Notes: generated by a model from the sequence alone, not told the origin. A stretch of DNA of 64,000 bases from Levilactobacillus fuyuanensis (GCF_003946395.1 NZ_RHNZ01000005.1:62001-126000), one strand, 5' to 3'. Counted from the first letter of the stretch, positions 36,121-44,529 are shown. Translations and numbers: made by a program.

Positions 36121-36347
36121 ATGGATGGGGATGGTTTGGGGAGTGAACTGGTGTGATGTGCTTTCTGGGGGAATGGATTTTGGTTGGGAGATTGCTGGGT
36201 GGTTTTTTAGGGGAGTCGTTTGTTAGGTTAGTGTTCGTTCTGCAGGGGATGCTTTTATTTTTGTGGCGTTGGACGGGGCTAGGTCTTTGAGTTAATTCGT
36301 ACTAGGTAAGGGACTGGTCTTTGGGACTTCTAGTTGGTTTGGTGCAT
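36121..36347 (+). other. Non-coding segment with extreme G/T strand bias
   Basis: Across these bases the plus strand is almost all G and T with very few C (for example GGATGGGGATGGTTTGGGG), unlike flanking DNA. No open frame, hairpin or promoter accounts for it. It may be decayed or low-complexity sequence left by repeat family A, whose copy 5 follows directly. Confidence 0.5.
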
Positions 36348-36491
36348 GCTCTCTAATTTTATACAGCCGAAACGTGCTCCACAAGGCAGGTCCCTGCGCT
36401 TAACCCCATTAAGCCTAAAAGCCAGGCCCGGGCTTTTTGACTTAATGACGTTAATGCTCAGGACCTAAGCGCCTTGTTCCGCACTCTTTAC
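36348..36491 (-). repeat. Family A structured repeat, copy 5, inverted
   Basis: Full-length copy that, reversed, matches 4479-4624 almost throughout; the centre differs (AAGCCCGGGCCTGG with longer arms) while the long hairpin is kept. It gives the best estimate of the unit ends. Confidence 0.8.
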
Positions 36492-36529
36492 AAAAAAAAC
36501 GACCAGAGCCTCAGGAGGGGGTCTGGTCG
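36492..36529 (-). terminator. Terminator of the nnrE gene
   Basis: Stem CGACCAGA/TCTGGTCG with eight T on the minus strand. A second small hairpin ACGAAAG/CTTTCGT lies at about 36543-36565. Confidence 0.8.
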
Positions 36530-36637
36530 CAGTCAAGAAACACGAAAGTCACTCTAGCTTTCGTAACTTTTAGTTTACGCTTTAATGGGAAATTGCTTGT
36601 GGCGAATGACACGGTTGGTTCAGTCAGCGACCTTAGT

Positions 36638-37288
36638 TTAGCGGGCGTGCTCGAGATGGTCTTGCGCGTAGATGCCAATGTCGGCCACGTGGACGGTGCC
36701 GCTGTGTTGCTTGCCGGTGATCGTCAGGAGACCAATCTTGTTGTAGGCCATGGTGGTCGTGCTGTCGGCGACGACCGCGACACCCATGACTTCACCAGTG
36801 TCCGCGTTGATGCCGGATGGGACGTCGATGGCAACCGTCTTTGCGTCGGCCGCGTTAATCGCGTTGATGGCATCGGCAAATTTACCGGTGATGTCACGCG
36901 ACAGACCAACGCCGAAGATGGCGTCGACAATCAGCGTGGCGTTGACCACGTGATTGAGGTCGGTCGTGAACGGAATGTGATAGTAGTTGGCAATCTTAAG
37001 TTGTTGTGTCGTCTGCGGAGTGGCCTTGGCCGGATCGCCCAGGAGGTAAACCTCAACGTCGATACCGCGAATGTGCAGCAACCGGGCGACGGCAATCCCA
37101 TCGCCACCGTTGTTGCCGGTCGCAGCCACAACCACGACGCGGCTCAAATCAAAATCATCATTTAACAGGTTATTAAACGTTGCCAAGGCGGCGCGCTCCA
37201 TGAGAACTAATGCGGGAATACCAATCTCGTTGATGGTATGCGCGTCATAACGTTGGGCTTCGGCAATGGTAATGGCTTTACTCATCAT
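36638..37288 (-). CDS. nnrE: NAD(P)H-hydrate epimerase
   Basis: 216 aa, YjeF N-terminal domain alone. It interconverts R- and S-NAD(P)HX so that the dehydratase can repair hydrated cofactor. Visible motifs: LMERAALATFNNL, VVVAATGNNGGDGIAVARLL (nucleotide loop), IVDAIFGVGLSRDITG and AIDVPSGINADTG. The dehydratase partner NnrD is not in the window. AAGGAGGG precedes two adjacent ATG codons; the first is used here. Terminated at 36492-36529. Confidence 0.93.
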   Translation of the reverse strand: MMSKAITIAEAQRYDAHTINEIGIPALVLMERAALATFNNLLNDDFDLSRVVVVAATGNNGGDGIAVARLLHIRGIDVEVYLLGDPAKATPQTTQQLKIANYYHIPFTTDLNHVVNATLIVDAIFGVGLSRDITGKFADAINAINAADAKTVAIDVPSGINADTGEVMGVAVVADSTTTMAYNKIGLLTITGKQHSGTVHVADIGIYAQDHLEHAR

Positions 37289-37322
37289 GAATCCCTCCTT
37301 AGATGGGGAAAAACAAGGTTAA

Positions 37323-37775
37323 TTATGAATGTTCCGTTTGCTGATCCTGCAGGACGCTACTGGAAAGTAATTGCAGTTGGGCGGTGATGCTGGCGTAGTC
37401 GAAGTCGGCATCGGTCGGCGTGGCTTGTTGCCACCAATCGTGGAGGACCTCAATGGCTTGTTTTACCAAACGTTTACCGTCGGTGGTTAACTTTAAGCGA
37501 CGGTTACGGCGATCACGCGGGTCCGTTTCCTTTTGCAATAGGGACAGCTTAACCAGGTGCTGCACCATCCGGGCCATAAGACCTTCGTCCACAGCCATCG
37601 TCCAGGCGGCTTTCCGTTGGTTCAGGTGGCTGGTCTCAGAGACCAGCACTAACAAATAAAATTCAGTGATATTTACCGGCATTTCATCGGCTTCAAGAAT
37701 CTGATTCATTGCCCGCTGAAATTGCCGGTGGAGAATGGCCAGGTTCGTAGTAAAGTCTAGTATCGAGTCTTCCAT
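37323..37775 (-). CDS. MarR-family transcriptional regulator
   Basis: 150 aa. Winged helix in the centre: SETSHLNQRKAAWTMAVDEGLMARMVQHLVKLSLLQKETDPRDRRNRRLKLTTDGK, with the DxRxxR wing motif that defines MarR proteins. A C-terminal helix completes the dimer interface. It lies 34 bases upstream of nnrE in the same direction, so the two may share a transcript. AGGAGGTGG precedes the ATG. Ligand unknown. Confidence 0.88.
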   Translation of the reverse strand: MEDSILDFTTNLAILHRQFQRAMNQILEADEMPVNITEFYLLVLVSETSHLNQRKAAWTMAVDEGLMARMVQHLVKLSLLQKETDPRDRRNRRLKLTTDGKRLVKQAIEVLHDWWQQATPTDADFDYASITAQLQLLSSSVLQDQQTEHS

Positions 37776-37911
37776 GAGCCACCTCCTAGGTAGTCAGAAT
37801 GTTTGCATACCCCTAGTTTACACCAGATTTGAATAGAGGATAACATTCGCACTCGTTTCTTTGCGAGGAAGTGCTAGAATAGCAGTAAAACTAATTATGG
37901 GAGGCATTCCA

Positions 37912-38238
37912 ATGTTTATTCAGATACCAACCGATATGGACGAGGTGCAACTGCGCCAATTACAATTAAAGCAGCACGGTGAAGACAAGACTGAGGATGA
38001 GATTATCAGTCAAGCCGTTTTGGATATCTTCCAAGGATTCTTGGATCAAGTGGAGGATGGTCACTACGATACTGCCAGTTGGCAGGGTGAAACGCTAATC
38101 GTGACGGATATCGACGGCGAGCAAACGGCCACGGTGACCGCGCAGGGGGCCAGTTTCAATGCCGATTTCCGGGAGAGTGCCGAGAAACTCGAGCTGTATT
38201 TGGAACAAGAGGCGGTCCGAGCATCGGGTGCGCGCTAA
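37912..38238 (+). CDS. Hypothetical cytoplasmic protein, 108 aa
   Basis: A small acidic protein with a helical N-terminal half (MDEVQLRQLQLKQHGEDKTEDEIISQAVLDIFQGFL) and a beta-rich C-terminal half (GETLIVTDIDGEQTATVTAQG). No family is recognised. GGGAGG lies seven bases before the ATG at 37912. The upstream extension to 37861 is not used. No terminator separates it from the tRNA gene, so the two could be cotranscribed. Confidence 0.72.
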   Translation: MFIQIPTDMDEVQLRQLQLKQHGEDKTEDEIISQAVLDIFQGFLDQVEDGHYDTASWQGETLIVTDIDGEQTATVTAQGASFNADFRESAEKLELYLEQEAVRASGAR

Positions 38239-38284
38239 ATTATTTGGTATTGTAACTAATTTTGAACTACACTAGGGATGTTAG

Positions 38285-38356
38285 GCGTCCTTAGTGTAAT
38301 GGATAGCACGAGAGATTTCGGTCCTTTCGATCGGGGTTCGACTCCCCGGGGACGCA
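38285..38356 (+). tRNA. tRNA-Arg, anticodon TCG
   Basis: 72-base cloverleaf. Acceptor GCGTCCT/GGGACGC plus A73, D-stem GTGT/GCAC, anticodon stem AGAGA/CCTTT with loop TTTCGGT (anticodon TCG at positions 34-36), T-arm CGGGG-TTCGACT-CCCCG. The A-C mismatch at the top of the anticodon stem is unusual. CCA is not encoded. A terminator GACGCCA/TGGCGTC with T-tract follows at 38380-38410. Amino acid identity is from the anticodon. Confidence 0.88.
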
Positions 38357-38379
38357 TCTTGAAAAATAGTGTTGTGTGA

Positions 38380-38410
38380 GACGCCATGGTTACGTGGCGT
38401 CTTTTCTTTT
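38380..38410 (+). terminator. Terminator after tRNA-Arg
   Basis: Stem GACGCCA/TGGCGTC followed by TTTTCTTTTT. Confidence 0.8.
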
Positions 38411-38416
38411 TGCCAA

Positions 38417-38455
38417 AATACAGGCAGGCCCATTCAACTGGGACCTGCCTGTATT
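38417..38455 (-). terminator. Terminator of the GGDEF gene
   Basis: Long stem AATACAGGCAGG.CCC/GGG.CCTGCCTGTATT between the tRNA terminator and the 38472 stop codon. Confidence 0.7.
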
Positions 38456-38471
38456 AAGTATAAATAACGAT

Positions 38472-39653
38472 TTATTGAAATTCTCGTGTGTCACCCTCAA
38501 CGGTAATTCGGTCACGACCGGCTTCCTTTGCGAGATAGAGGTAGTGGTCGACCCGTTTGAACCAATTGTCGAAGTCGGCATCGTCCGCTTGTAAGGCCGA
38601 GATACCGATGGAGACGGTCACAACTAGCTGCTTGCCATTTATTTTTACGGGATGCTGCTGTAGCGTGTCGCGAATCGATGTGACGATGTGCTGGGCGTCA
38701 GTGGGGGAAGTGTCTTTAAAGATGATAACGAATTCTTCGCCACCGTAGCGGAAAAGCTCGCCGTTATTCGTTTGGCGCGTCAGCTCTGCGTTGAAGTGTT
38801 GAGCCACGTGTTTGAGCACGGCATCACCAGTCAGGTGGCCATACTCGTCGTTGAAGTGTTTAAAATGGTCGATATCAAACATCGCCATGGTAATCGGTGT
38901 CGTGGGGTGCTGACGGTAAACGCCAAAGACCCCAACCGTGGTCGAATCAAAGTTGGCCCGGTTGCGGACACCGGTCAGTTCGTCGTAGTTAGCTTCCTGA
39001 TCCAACCGCTCGAAGTGGCTGATCACGCGGTTGACCCGCGTGACGAAGAAGCGAATGATCCACATGTAAATGATAAAGACCACGAGGACGTTGACTGTGT
39101 AGAAGAGCAGAAACGGCCGCACGGACCAGATGACCATACACCATGCAAGGCCGTATAGGAGTTGCAAGAGTAGAAAGCGCCACTCGGAATCCAACGCCAG
39201 TGCTTGATGGTGGCTGATATAGAGGATGACGCCAAACAAGGTAGCCGCTGCGATGGCAAAGACCCACCAGTGTTGCAGGCTGGCACCCAGATAGAGTGCC
39301 TGACCGTAGAAGAATAGCGGCATGGCCAAGTTGACCAAGGTCACCGCAAAATTATGCATGGCGTAGAGACTGTATAACAGAATCATTAATTGCGCAATGG
39401 CATAGCCCCAACTCAGGACATTACCACCATTCAGGACCCAGAAGGTTTGTCGGAGAATCACGACACTAGCGATGACAATGACGCCTTCCACTAGTTCCAA
39501 AATTACAGTGGTCGACCGTGACCGCTGGGCCGCCCGTTGTGAGAGGAGATAGGTCATTGCCATCATAATCGCAATGAGGCCAACGGTAATTAAAGCCATG
39601 ATGATTGATTTTATATTAAAGATATCTTGAAAAAAGTTTTCAAAGAGGTACAT
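38472..39653 (-). CDS. Membrane GGDEF diguanylate cyclase
   Basis: 393 aa. Residues 1 to about 205 hold six or seven membrane helices, probably a sensor. The C-terminal GGDEF domain begins ANYDELTGVRNRANFD and has FDIDHFKHFNDEYGHLTGD, the active-site loop RYGGEEF, and the closing VTVSIGISAL. All catalytic residues for making c-di-GMP from two GTP are present. The RxxD inhibitory site normally just before RYGGEEF is not conserved (TNNG), so product inhibition should be weak. No EAL, HD-GYP or PilZ protein is in the window. Confidence 0.9.
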   Translation of the reverse strand: MYLFENFFQDIFNIKSIIMALITVGLIAIMMAMTYLLSQRAAQRSRSTTVILELVEGVIVIASVVILRQTFWVLNGGNVLSWGYAIAQLMILLYSLYAMHNFAVTLVNLAMPLFFYGQALYLGASLQHWWVFAIAAATLFGVILYISHHQALALDSEWRFLLLQLLYGLAWCMVIWSVRPFLLFYTVNVLVVFIIYMWIIRFFVTRVNRVISHFERLDQEANYDELTGVRNRANFDSTTVGVFGVYRQHPTTPITMAMFDIDHFKHFNDEYGHLTGDAVLKHVAQHFNAELTRQTNNGELFRYGGEEFVIIFKDTSPTDAQHIVTSIRDTLQQHPVKINGKQLVVTVSIGISALQADDADFDNWFKRVDHYLYLAKEAGRDRITVEGDTREFQ

Positions 39654-39834
39654 GGATTCACCTACTCATCTTACTGTTCTAAGTATATAGATAAGCATAC
39701 CATAAATGGGGGTAACGGTTTCATTGATTAATAAATAAATTCATAAAACGCTGTGCATAGGGTTAATGAAGCGATGTCAATGAAATGGTATAGAGCTGAA
39801 ATTAAATTTTAGATTCTTATTTTTTAAACGTTTA

Positions 39835-39867
39835 TGGACATAATGTGTCCAAATGAGGTGCTATGCT
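39835..39867 (+). promoter_or_regulatory. Island promoter P1 with shared palindromic operator
   Basis: TGGACATAATGTGTCCA (39835-39851) followed 27 bases from its start by an extended -10, TGC-TATGCT (39862-39867). The palindrome covers the -35 position, which has no TTGACA-like box. The same arrangement appears at 40710-40742 and, inverted, at 44618-44664; the two outer sites are 16/17 identical. Confidence 0.65.
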
Positions 39868-39914
39868 ATCAATATAGCTTAACCGATAAAGCGTACTTAA
39901 AGGAGGCGTCGATT

Positions 39915-40112
39915 GTGAATCCAGTCTACGTGAAGACTTCGGATAGTATTCAGTTAGTGCTGACTATGTTGACCTTGTCAAAGCAACTTTCGGGGGAATT
40001 ACCGACTGCTACAGAATTTGAACAGAGCCTTATCCGGTTACATTTGGATCGGACGCCGGAACTTATGGTGGCCGTCACCCGAAATTTTCCGGAAATTGGT
40101 ATTGAAGCGTAA
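39915..40112 (+). CDS. Hypothetical 65-aa protein
   Basis: First gene of the accessory island. GTG at 39915 has AAAGGAGG six or seven bases upstream; a longer frame from 39834 would run through the operator and -10, so it is rejected. The product is mostly helical (SDSIQLVLTMLTLSKQLSG, ATEFEQSLIRLHLD) without signal or membrane segment. No family recognised. It is followed after 29 bases by the lipoprotein gene in the same direction. Confidence 0.6.
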   Translation: MNPVYVKTSDSIQLVLTMLTLSKQLSGELPTATEFEQSLIRLHLDRTPELMVAVTRNFPEIGIEA

Positions 40113-40141
40113 TTGCTTAAGACAGAACATAGGAGGAAGTA

Positions 40142-40702
40142 ATGATGAAAAAATTATTAGTTGTGATTAGCACTATATTGGCAGTGGGGAGCCTAGCTGC
40201 CTGCACTAGCCAGTCAAAGAGCCCATCGCACGTCACTAACGGGAGTAGCCACACGGTAAATAATTTGGGCCGACGAAATCAAAAAGTCGTGATTAAGAAT
40301 GCCACTTATGAATTGGACATTGCGAATTGGGGAATCCTGAAACCCGGACAGAATCCGCGTCAGGACGGTGATTCTTCACGGAATTATACGGGAAAGCAGC
40401 CAGTATTCATCTTGGACGTCGATTTTTGGCCAAAGAAGGCGTCGACCCAAGACAAGTGGGGGGAAAAGTATCAGAAATATGTTTCAGTCTCACAGCAGGG
40501 TCAACAGCTGAGTATTGCATCGTTCACTAAGGAAGATAACCAGAGTGGTTTTGATTATACGGACAATGAATCCGTTCAGGTTGCCGTGCCCTATATCATT
40601 AAGAGCGAGACGGCTCCAGTTAAGTTGACGGTTAAAAATCCGGCGGGTAAAGTCATCAAGACCATGGTTTATACCAAGCAAGTTTATCGTTCAAATTGGT
40701 AA
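40142..40702 (+). CDS. DUF5067-like surface lipoprotein
   Basis: 186 aa. Signal peptide with lipobox SLAAC (Cys at about residue 21), then a Ser/Asn linker and a beta-rich domain containing YELDIANW, KQPVFILDVDFWPKK and VSVSQQGQQLSIASF, which resembles the DUF5067 pattern of Gram-positive lipoproteins (a Q-G-x-x-L segment after a ydytN-like strand). AGGAGG precedes two adjacent ATG codons. No terminator is seen before the next promoter. Whether it works with the downstream WYL cassette is unclear. Confidence 0.72.
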   Translation: MMKKLLVVISTILAVGSLAACTSQSKSPSHVTNGSSHTVNNLGRRNQKVVIKNATYELDIANWGILKPGQNPRQDGDSSRNYTGKQPVFILDVDFWPKKASTQDKWGEKYQKYVSVSQQGQQLSIASFTKEDNQSGFDYTDNESVQVAVPYIIKSETAPVKLTVKNPAGKVIKTMVYTKQVYRSNW

Positions 40703-40709
40703 CAAATTT

Positions 40710-40742
40710 TAGTCATCATATGTCTTAATAGGGTGCTATACT
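40710..40742 (+). promoter_or_regulatory. Island promoter P2 with degenerate copy of the operator
   Basis: TAGTCATCATATGTCTT (40710-40726) matches the P1 palindrome at 11 of 17 positions. It lies at the same distance (27 bases) from the extended -10 TGC-TATACT (40737-40742). It drives the 417-aa protein, WYL and UDG-like genes. Confidence 0.55.
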
Positions 40743-40788
40743 CACTTTATAAAGTGGAGTCGCTCAGGGACAGTAAGGAGTGGATCAC

Positions 40789-42042
40789 GTGACAAAGCAG
40801 GGAATGCAAGCGTTGAATCGGTATATGCAAGCTAATAATTTGGGCGCAAATTTACTCGTTTATGAGTATAGTTCAGCTGATGAGATTGTCGTGGGTCAGG
40901 CTGAAACGTTGTTGTCCGCAACGGCCCGCCGGCTGACGGAGTCGCTGGGACGTTACCAGCTCTACGATGAACACGGTATCTGTTTTGTTGATGGAGGAGA
41001 TTTGGATAAGCTCAAGTCCGCATTGCGGCGAATGTTAGCGACAAACCATTTAGCACCAGTCACGTATGAAGTACCTAATCTAATGGTCATTAGCCAAATG
41101 ATTCAGGCCGCCAATCGCCAGGGCGTGACCATAACTGGTCGCCGCCGAGTTTGTCGAGATACTTGGCAGGTTCCCGATGATCGGCGCTTGATGGCGGTGC
41201 TTCGGGAACCCTTGGCGACACGGAGTGCCCAATTGATTCCTATTCAAAGGAAAGACGGTTCACAACTACTGGTTAATTTACAGCGCGAAGAAGTGCTGGT
41301 GCGTGATCAAACAATTGTGGGGCGAATAGGGCTTGACGATGTGTACTACGACTTACAAGGGCCGGATGGGTTTCAATTGGTGGCAGTGCCCGCTGAACAA
41401 CTCGGTATTGTCTTACTCTGTACTTTATACGGAATGCAGTCCCGGACGATTCGTCAGTTGTTCTTGTGGCCCGATTTATCACAGGAAGTGTTAGCGGCGG
41501 CCGACTTGATTTATGAACGGTGTGAGACCTCACTGCCCCGAGAGATGAAGTCGCTTCCCGATCTTGATACGCTGGCGGATGACCCAATCCAACCAGGGGA
41601 TGGCCTCAGTTATTGCTATCGGTTCTTTGATGGTCGTCGCAACGGTCAGACGTTGGGTGTGCCATTTGCAGCAAGTGATATTGTTGATGTTTTAAAGCGA
41701 ACGGCGCGTGGCGGGCTGACACCACGTCTTCGTCGGCAACAACGGTTGTCTGACTGGCTAGTGACAAGCGCTAATCAAATGGGTTGGCATCTCTATCGTC
41801 GACAACGCCGTCAAGTCAACGTTTGTGACATTGAGAACTTCAAAATTGAAAATGATGAAATTATAGATCTGAGTGCAGTGTCACGTGGGCCGGAGCGTGT
41901 CTACGTGACGCAAACCGTTTTTGAAATTCGCGATGAAAGTGGAAAGGTAGTGGCGCAAGATCTGCCATTCAATGATCTAGTCACGACCTTGCTGACGGCG
42001 GCAGTGAAGAATGATGCAAACTTCTTTGACCAATTCAAGTAA
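40789..42042 (+). CDS. Unknown 417-aa protein of the WYL cassette
   Basis: No family recognised. The chain is soluble, mixed alpha/beta and Arg-rich (ARRLTESLGRYQLYD, TGRRRVCRDTWQVPDDRRL, TPRLRRQQRLSDWLV, YRRQRRQVNVCD), which could fit nucleic-acid binding. No catalytic signature stands out. GTG at 40789 has AAGGAG eight bases upstream; the GTG nine bases earlier overlaps that site. It ends 28 bases before the WYL regulator start, so the two are cotranscribed. Composition is near the genome average, unlike the AT-rich gene that ends the cassette. Confidence 0.65.
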   Translation: MTKQGMQALNRYMQANNLGANLLVYEYSSADEIVVGQAETLLSATARRLTESLGRYQLYDEHGICFVDGGDLDKLKSALRRMLATNHLAPVTYEVPNLMVISQMIQAANRQGVTITGRRRVCRDTWQVPDDRRLMAVLREPLATRSAQLIPIQRKDGSQLLVNLQREEVLVRDQTIVGRIGLDDVYYDLQGPDGFQLVAVPAEQLGIVLLCTLYGMQSRTIRQLFLWPDLSQEVLAAADLIYERCETSLPREMKSLPDLDTLADDPIQPGDGLSYCYRFFDGRRNGQTLGVPFAASDIVDVLKRTARGGLTPRLRRQQRLSDWLVTSANQMGWHLYRRQRRQVNVCDIENFKIENDEIIDLSAVSRGPERVYVTQTVFEIRDESGKVVAQDLPFNDLVTTLLTAAVKNDANFFDQFK

Positions 42043-42070
42043 ATTAATACGGGAAATGGAGGATCAGGAA

Positions 42071-43015
42071 ATGACAGCGATGGCGCGTAACATGGATTTT
42101 ATGATACGGATGTTGAAGGGAGAAAAGTTAACGACTCAGGAGATGACGGCGGAAACTGGACGTTCTTCCCAAACAGTGAAACGCGATATGAGAGCTATTG
42201 GGTCAATGGTTGAGGAGCTTCCGGACTGTGAATTTCATCAAGAAATCGTTGGTATAGAAAACAAGCGCTTCTGGATTACAATAAATACGATGAGCTTTGA
42301 GGAAGTACTGGCATTGCTGAAAATCTTGATTGGCACGCGGTCACTAAATCAAGCTGAGATGACACAAGTGAAGGATCACTTGCTGAATTTGTTGTCGGAA
42401 AAGAAACAAAATCTTGCTAAGAAACTGATTACCACGACGGTCACGGCTTATACGCCAGTTAATGCAGGACAAGACTTGTTGCCCCGGCTTGCTGAATTCG
42501 CTGGTTATATTCAAAACAGGACGCCCATCAAGTTTACCTACAGCAGTAGTACTCAGGGGACAAATAAAGACGCGGGTTTACCAATGGGGTTAACGTTTGC
42601 CGATTTTTATTACTACGTGGTGATGTATAGCGAGAAAAATGATACAACCCATTTCTACCGATTGGATCGCTTCGGGGATGACGTGGTTCCAGATGTGGAT
42701 CAAAATAGTAATGTTCCACGTGCTAAGAAGCTAGATGAAGGTGAATCGCTGAATAAAACTTATTTGTTAAGTGGTGGCACCGTGGTTAATTACGAGTTCA
42801 AGTACTGGAATTTTCCTCAAACGGCGTTGGATCGATTACCCAAGTCGACATGCACGCCAAATAAGGACGGTAGTGTCACAATTAAGGGAGAAGCCTTTTC
42901 ACAAGGATTGGTCCTGTGGATACTGAGCCAAGGCTCCAATATTCAAGTGATTAGGCCAAAATCTCTGGTTGATGAGGTTCAGGAAGAGATTAAGAAGATG
43001 GCGGCGCTGTATTGA
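42071..43015 (+). CDS. WYL-domain transcriptional regulator
   Basis: 314 aa. N-terminal helix-turn-helix (residues about 9-45: MIRMLKGEKLTTQEMTAETGRSSQTVKRDMRAIGS), then a central WYL domain with PIKFTYSSSTQG, LPMGLTFADFYYYVVMYS and THFYRLDRFGDDV, and a C-terminal WCX-like extension. WYL proteins sense nucleic-acid or nucleotide ligands and often control antiphage operons (BrxR, CapW). ATG at 42071 has GGAGG eight bases upstream. It is the obvious candidate to bind the palindromes at P1, P2 and P3. The bases 43016-43139 hold a strong ribosome-binding site followed by only a very short frame. Confidence 0.85.
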   Translation: MTAMARNMDFMIRMLKGEKLTTQEMTAETGRSSQTVKRDMRAIGSMVEELPDCEFHQEIVGIENKRFWITINTMSFEEVLALLKILIGTRSLNQAEMTQVKDHLLNLLSEKKQNLAKKLITTTVTAYTPVNAGQDLLPRLAEFAGYIQNRTPIKFTYSSSTQGTNKDAGLPMGLTFADFYYYVVMYSEKNDTTHFYRLDRFGDDVVPDVDQNSNVPRAKKLDEGESLNKTYLLSGGTVVNYEFKYWNFPQTALDRLPKSTCTPNKDGSVTIKGEAFSQGLVLWILSQGSNIQVIRPKSLVDEVQEEIKKMAALY

Positions 43016-43139
43016 TAGAAACGGATAAGTTTAGGAGGTGGTTATTGCTGATTTCAAGAAAGTGGTCGGCAAGAATAAATGATTATAAAAGTTTCAAGTT
43101 GTCCGTTACTTATTTTTCAATATAGAAGGAGCTGCGCTT

Positions 43140-44177
43140 ATGCCAACTAATGGTGAAGTATTAAATGGATTGGAAGGGGTTGAAACAGGCTTTTTCATTC
43201 CAGGTAGTAAAGATAAGTCAGGAAATCCAATTGAGGTAAAGTTAAAGTATATGAGCTCAATTATTGCATTTAAAAAGCTGCCGACTAATGATGCAATTAA
43301 AGTGGCAGTTGCTCATAATGAAAAAGTGGATGGCGTAACGCCAACTAATATTGAGAAGTCTATTGATATCGACTTAAGCGTAGATGACACAATTTTTACC
43401 GATAAGAGCCAGAGAGACCAACCATTTAATTCAGACTACATGTTCGTTGGGTTAAATATTGCAGCTCGTAAAAAGGAACCTGACGCTGATGGTGCTTGGG
43501 GCCAGTTCCATGACATGGAGTTTAAAACGCCTACATATAAATTTGCTTTTATGACGAATGACAAACGCTTCCGGGGATGTTATATCACTGATATTTTGAA
43601 GAATACCGTGGATAGCAGTTCGGCAAATATTAGCGATGATTACTTTGTGGATATGGAGGAGAAACAGCCTGGAATGTTCCTTGACGAGAGCGATGAAAAT
43701 GTTAAGAAACTTGCAGTCAAAGGTTATCCTAAATACGTAAAGCGGTATCGATCGGAATTGGTAAAGAATGCAGACAGCGTTGAAACGGTTGTTGAGGATG
43801 GTAAAGTCATTAGCAGATATACCCGAGATCTCCGAAATGTTGGCGCTGATACTTTTATCGAGAGTTCCGAGGACTATGAAGCCGTAGTCAGAGAGAATCA
43901 ACAAAAGTATCGTAGAAGTGCCGAATTATTTATCCAAGAGTACCAGATTATCCAACCGAAACATCTGATTGTGTTAGGTAAAAAAGCACAACAGGTTGTT
44001 CAAAACATGCGAGCCGATGGGCTTTTTGAAAATAATCCGGAAGTTGCCAGATTGGCGGATACCTTGATTGAAGCACAACATTACAGCAGACAAGGCAAAA
44101 AAACTTCCACGTTAGATTATATGAATTATCTGCAAACGTTACTGAAGAAAACGGATGTCGATGCAGTGAACGAATAG
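43140..44177 (+). CDS. Uracil-DNA-glycosylase-superfamily-like protein
   Basis: 345 aa, AT-rich compared with its neighbours. After about 95 N-terminal residues the chain follows the UDG fold: DYMFVGLNIAARKK (motif 1), a W..FHDMEF segment, FRGCYITDILKN, and near the C-terminus IQPKHLIVLGKKAQQVV and EAQHYSRQG (the LGxxA and HPS-like motif 2). The usual GQDP and HPSP residues are replaced, so base excision is not certain; the fold may serve nucleotide or DNA recognition. GAAGGAG precedes the ATG. Ends the cassette at a strong terminator. Confidence 0.5.
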   Translation: MPTNGEVLNGLEGVETGFFIPGSKDKSGNPIEVKLKYMSSIIAFKKLPTNDAIKVAVAHNEKVDGVTPTNIEKSIDIDLSVDDTIFTDKSQRDQPFNSDYMFVGLNIAARKKEPDADGAWGQFHDMEFKTPTYKFAFMTNDKRFRGCYITDILKNTVDSSSANISDDYFVDMEEKQPGMFLDESDENVKKLAVKGYPKYVKRYRSELVKNADSVETVVEDGKVISRYTRDLRNVGADTFIESSEDYEAVVRENQQKYRRSAELFIQEYQIIQPKHLIVLGKKAQQVVQNMRADGLFENNPEVARLADTLIEAQHYSRQGKKTSTLDYMNYLQTLLKKTDVDAVNE

Positions 44178-44210
44178 ATTAGTTGCTGATAAGTACGATA
44201 ATTTTATAGG

Positions 44211-44251
44211 AGCCAGATGATGCGTGTTGGTTATGCATCATCTGGCTCTTT
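44211..44251 (+). terminator. Terminator of the WYL cassette
   Basis: Thirteen-base perfect stem AGCCAGATGATGC/GCATCATCTGGCT with T-rich tail. Confidence 0.85.
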
Positions 44252-44276
44252 CATAATGGATATTATCTTAGGCTTA

Positions 44277-44307
44277 CAAAACCGCCATAGGATTGGCTAT
44301 GGCGGTT
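44277..44307 (-). terminator. Terminator of the 54-aa gene
   Basis: Stem AACCGCCATAG/CTATGGCGGTT; short T-tract on the minus strand. Confidence 0.7.
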
Positions 44308-44364
44308 AGCAAGGGTTCTACTTGTTTTCGTTTTTTATCTATTATCAATAAACATCCTTATAGA

Positions 44365-44529
44365 TTATTGAATATCAAGAATTTCCCAATCAACATCGTC
44401 AACGCCTTGCTCTTTTTGAAGTTTATCGACTTCTTCAAATAAATCAGACATATCTTCAATATTCAAAATTTTGTAGTCACTTGTAGTTCCGTTATCAGTA
44501 ATATGAGTCGTCGTAATCTTAACTTTCAT
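44365..44529 (-). CDS. Acidic 54-aa protein facing the WYL cassette
   Basis: A gene below usual size limits but with GGAGGAG seven to ten bases before its ATG, a promoter and a terminator. The product is very acidic: 14 Asp/Glu against 5 Lys, with a run such as EDMSDLFEEVDK and the end GVDDVDWEILDIQ. It has no membrane segment or cysteine. It shares its operator with the convergent cassette. Small acidic proteins can mimic DNA, as Ugi does for uracil-DNA glycosylase; that role is only a hypothesis here. Confidence 0.65.
   Translation of the reverse strand: MKVKITTTHITDNGTTSDYKILNIEDMSDLFEEVDKLQKEQGVDDVDWEILDIQ

Noticed and set aside
38285-38356. tRNA-Arg as an integration site for the 39.8-44.7 kb island
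   Set aside because: No repeat of the tRNA 3' end was seen downstream, no integrase gene is present, and the GGDEF gene lies between.
43048-43128. Small frame after AGGAGGTGG between the WYL and UDG-like genes
   Set aside because: The ribosome-binding site is strong, but the reading frames behind it are only about 13 or 26 codons, with non-standard or TTG starts and no family pattern.
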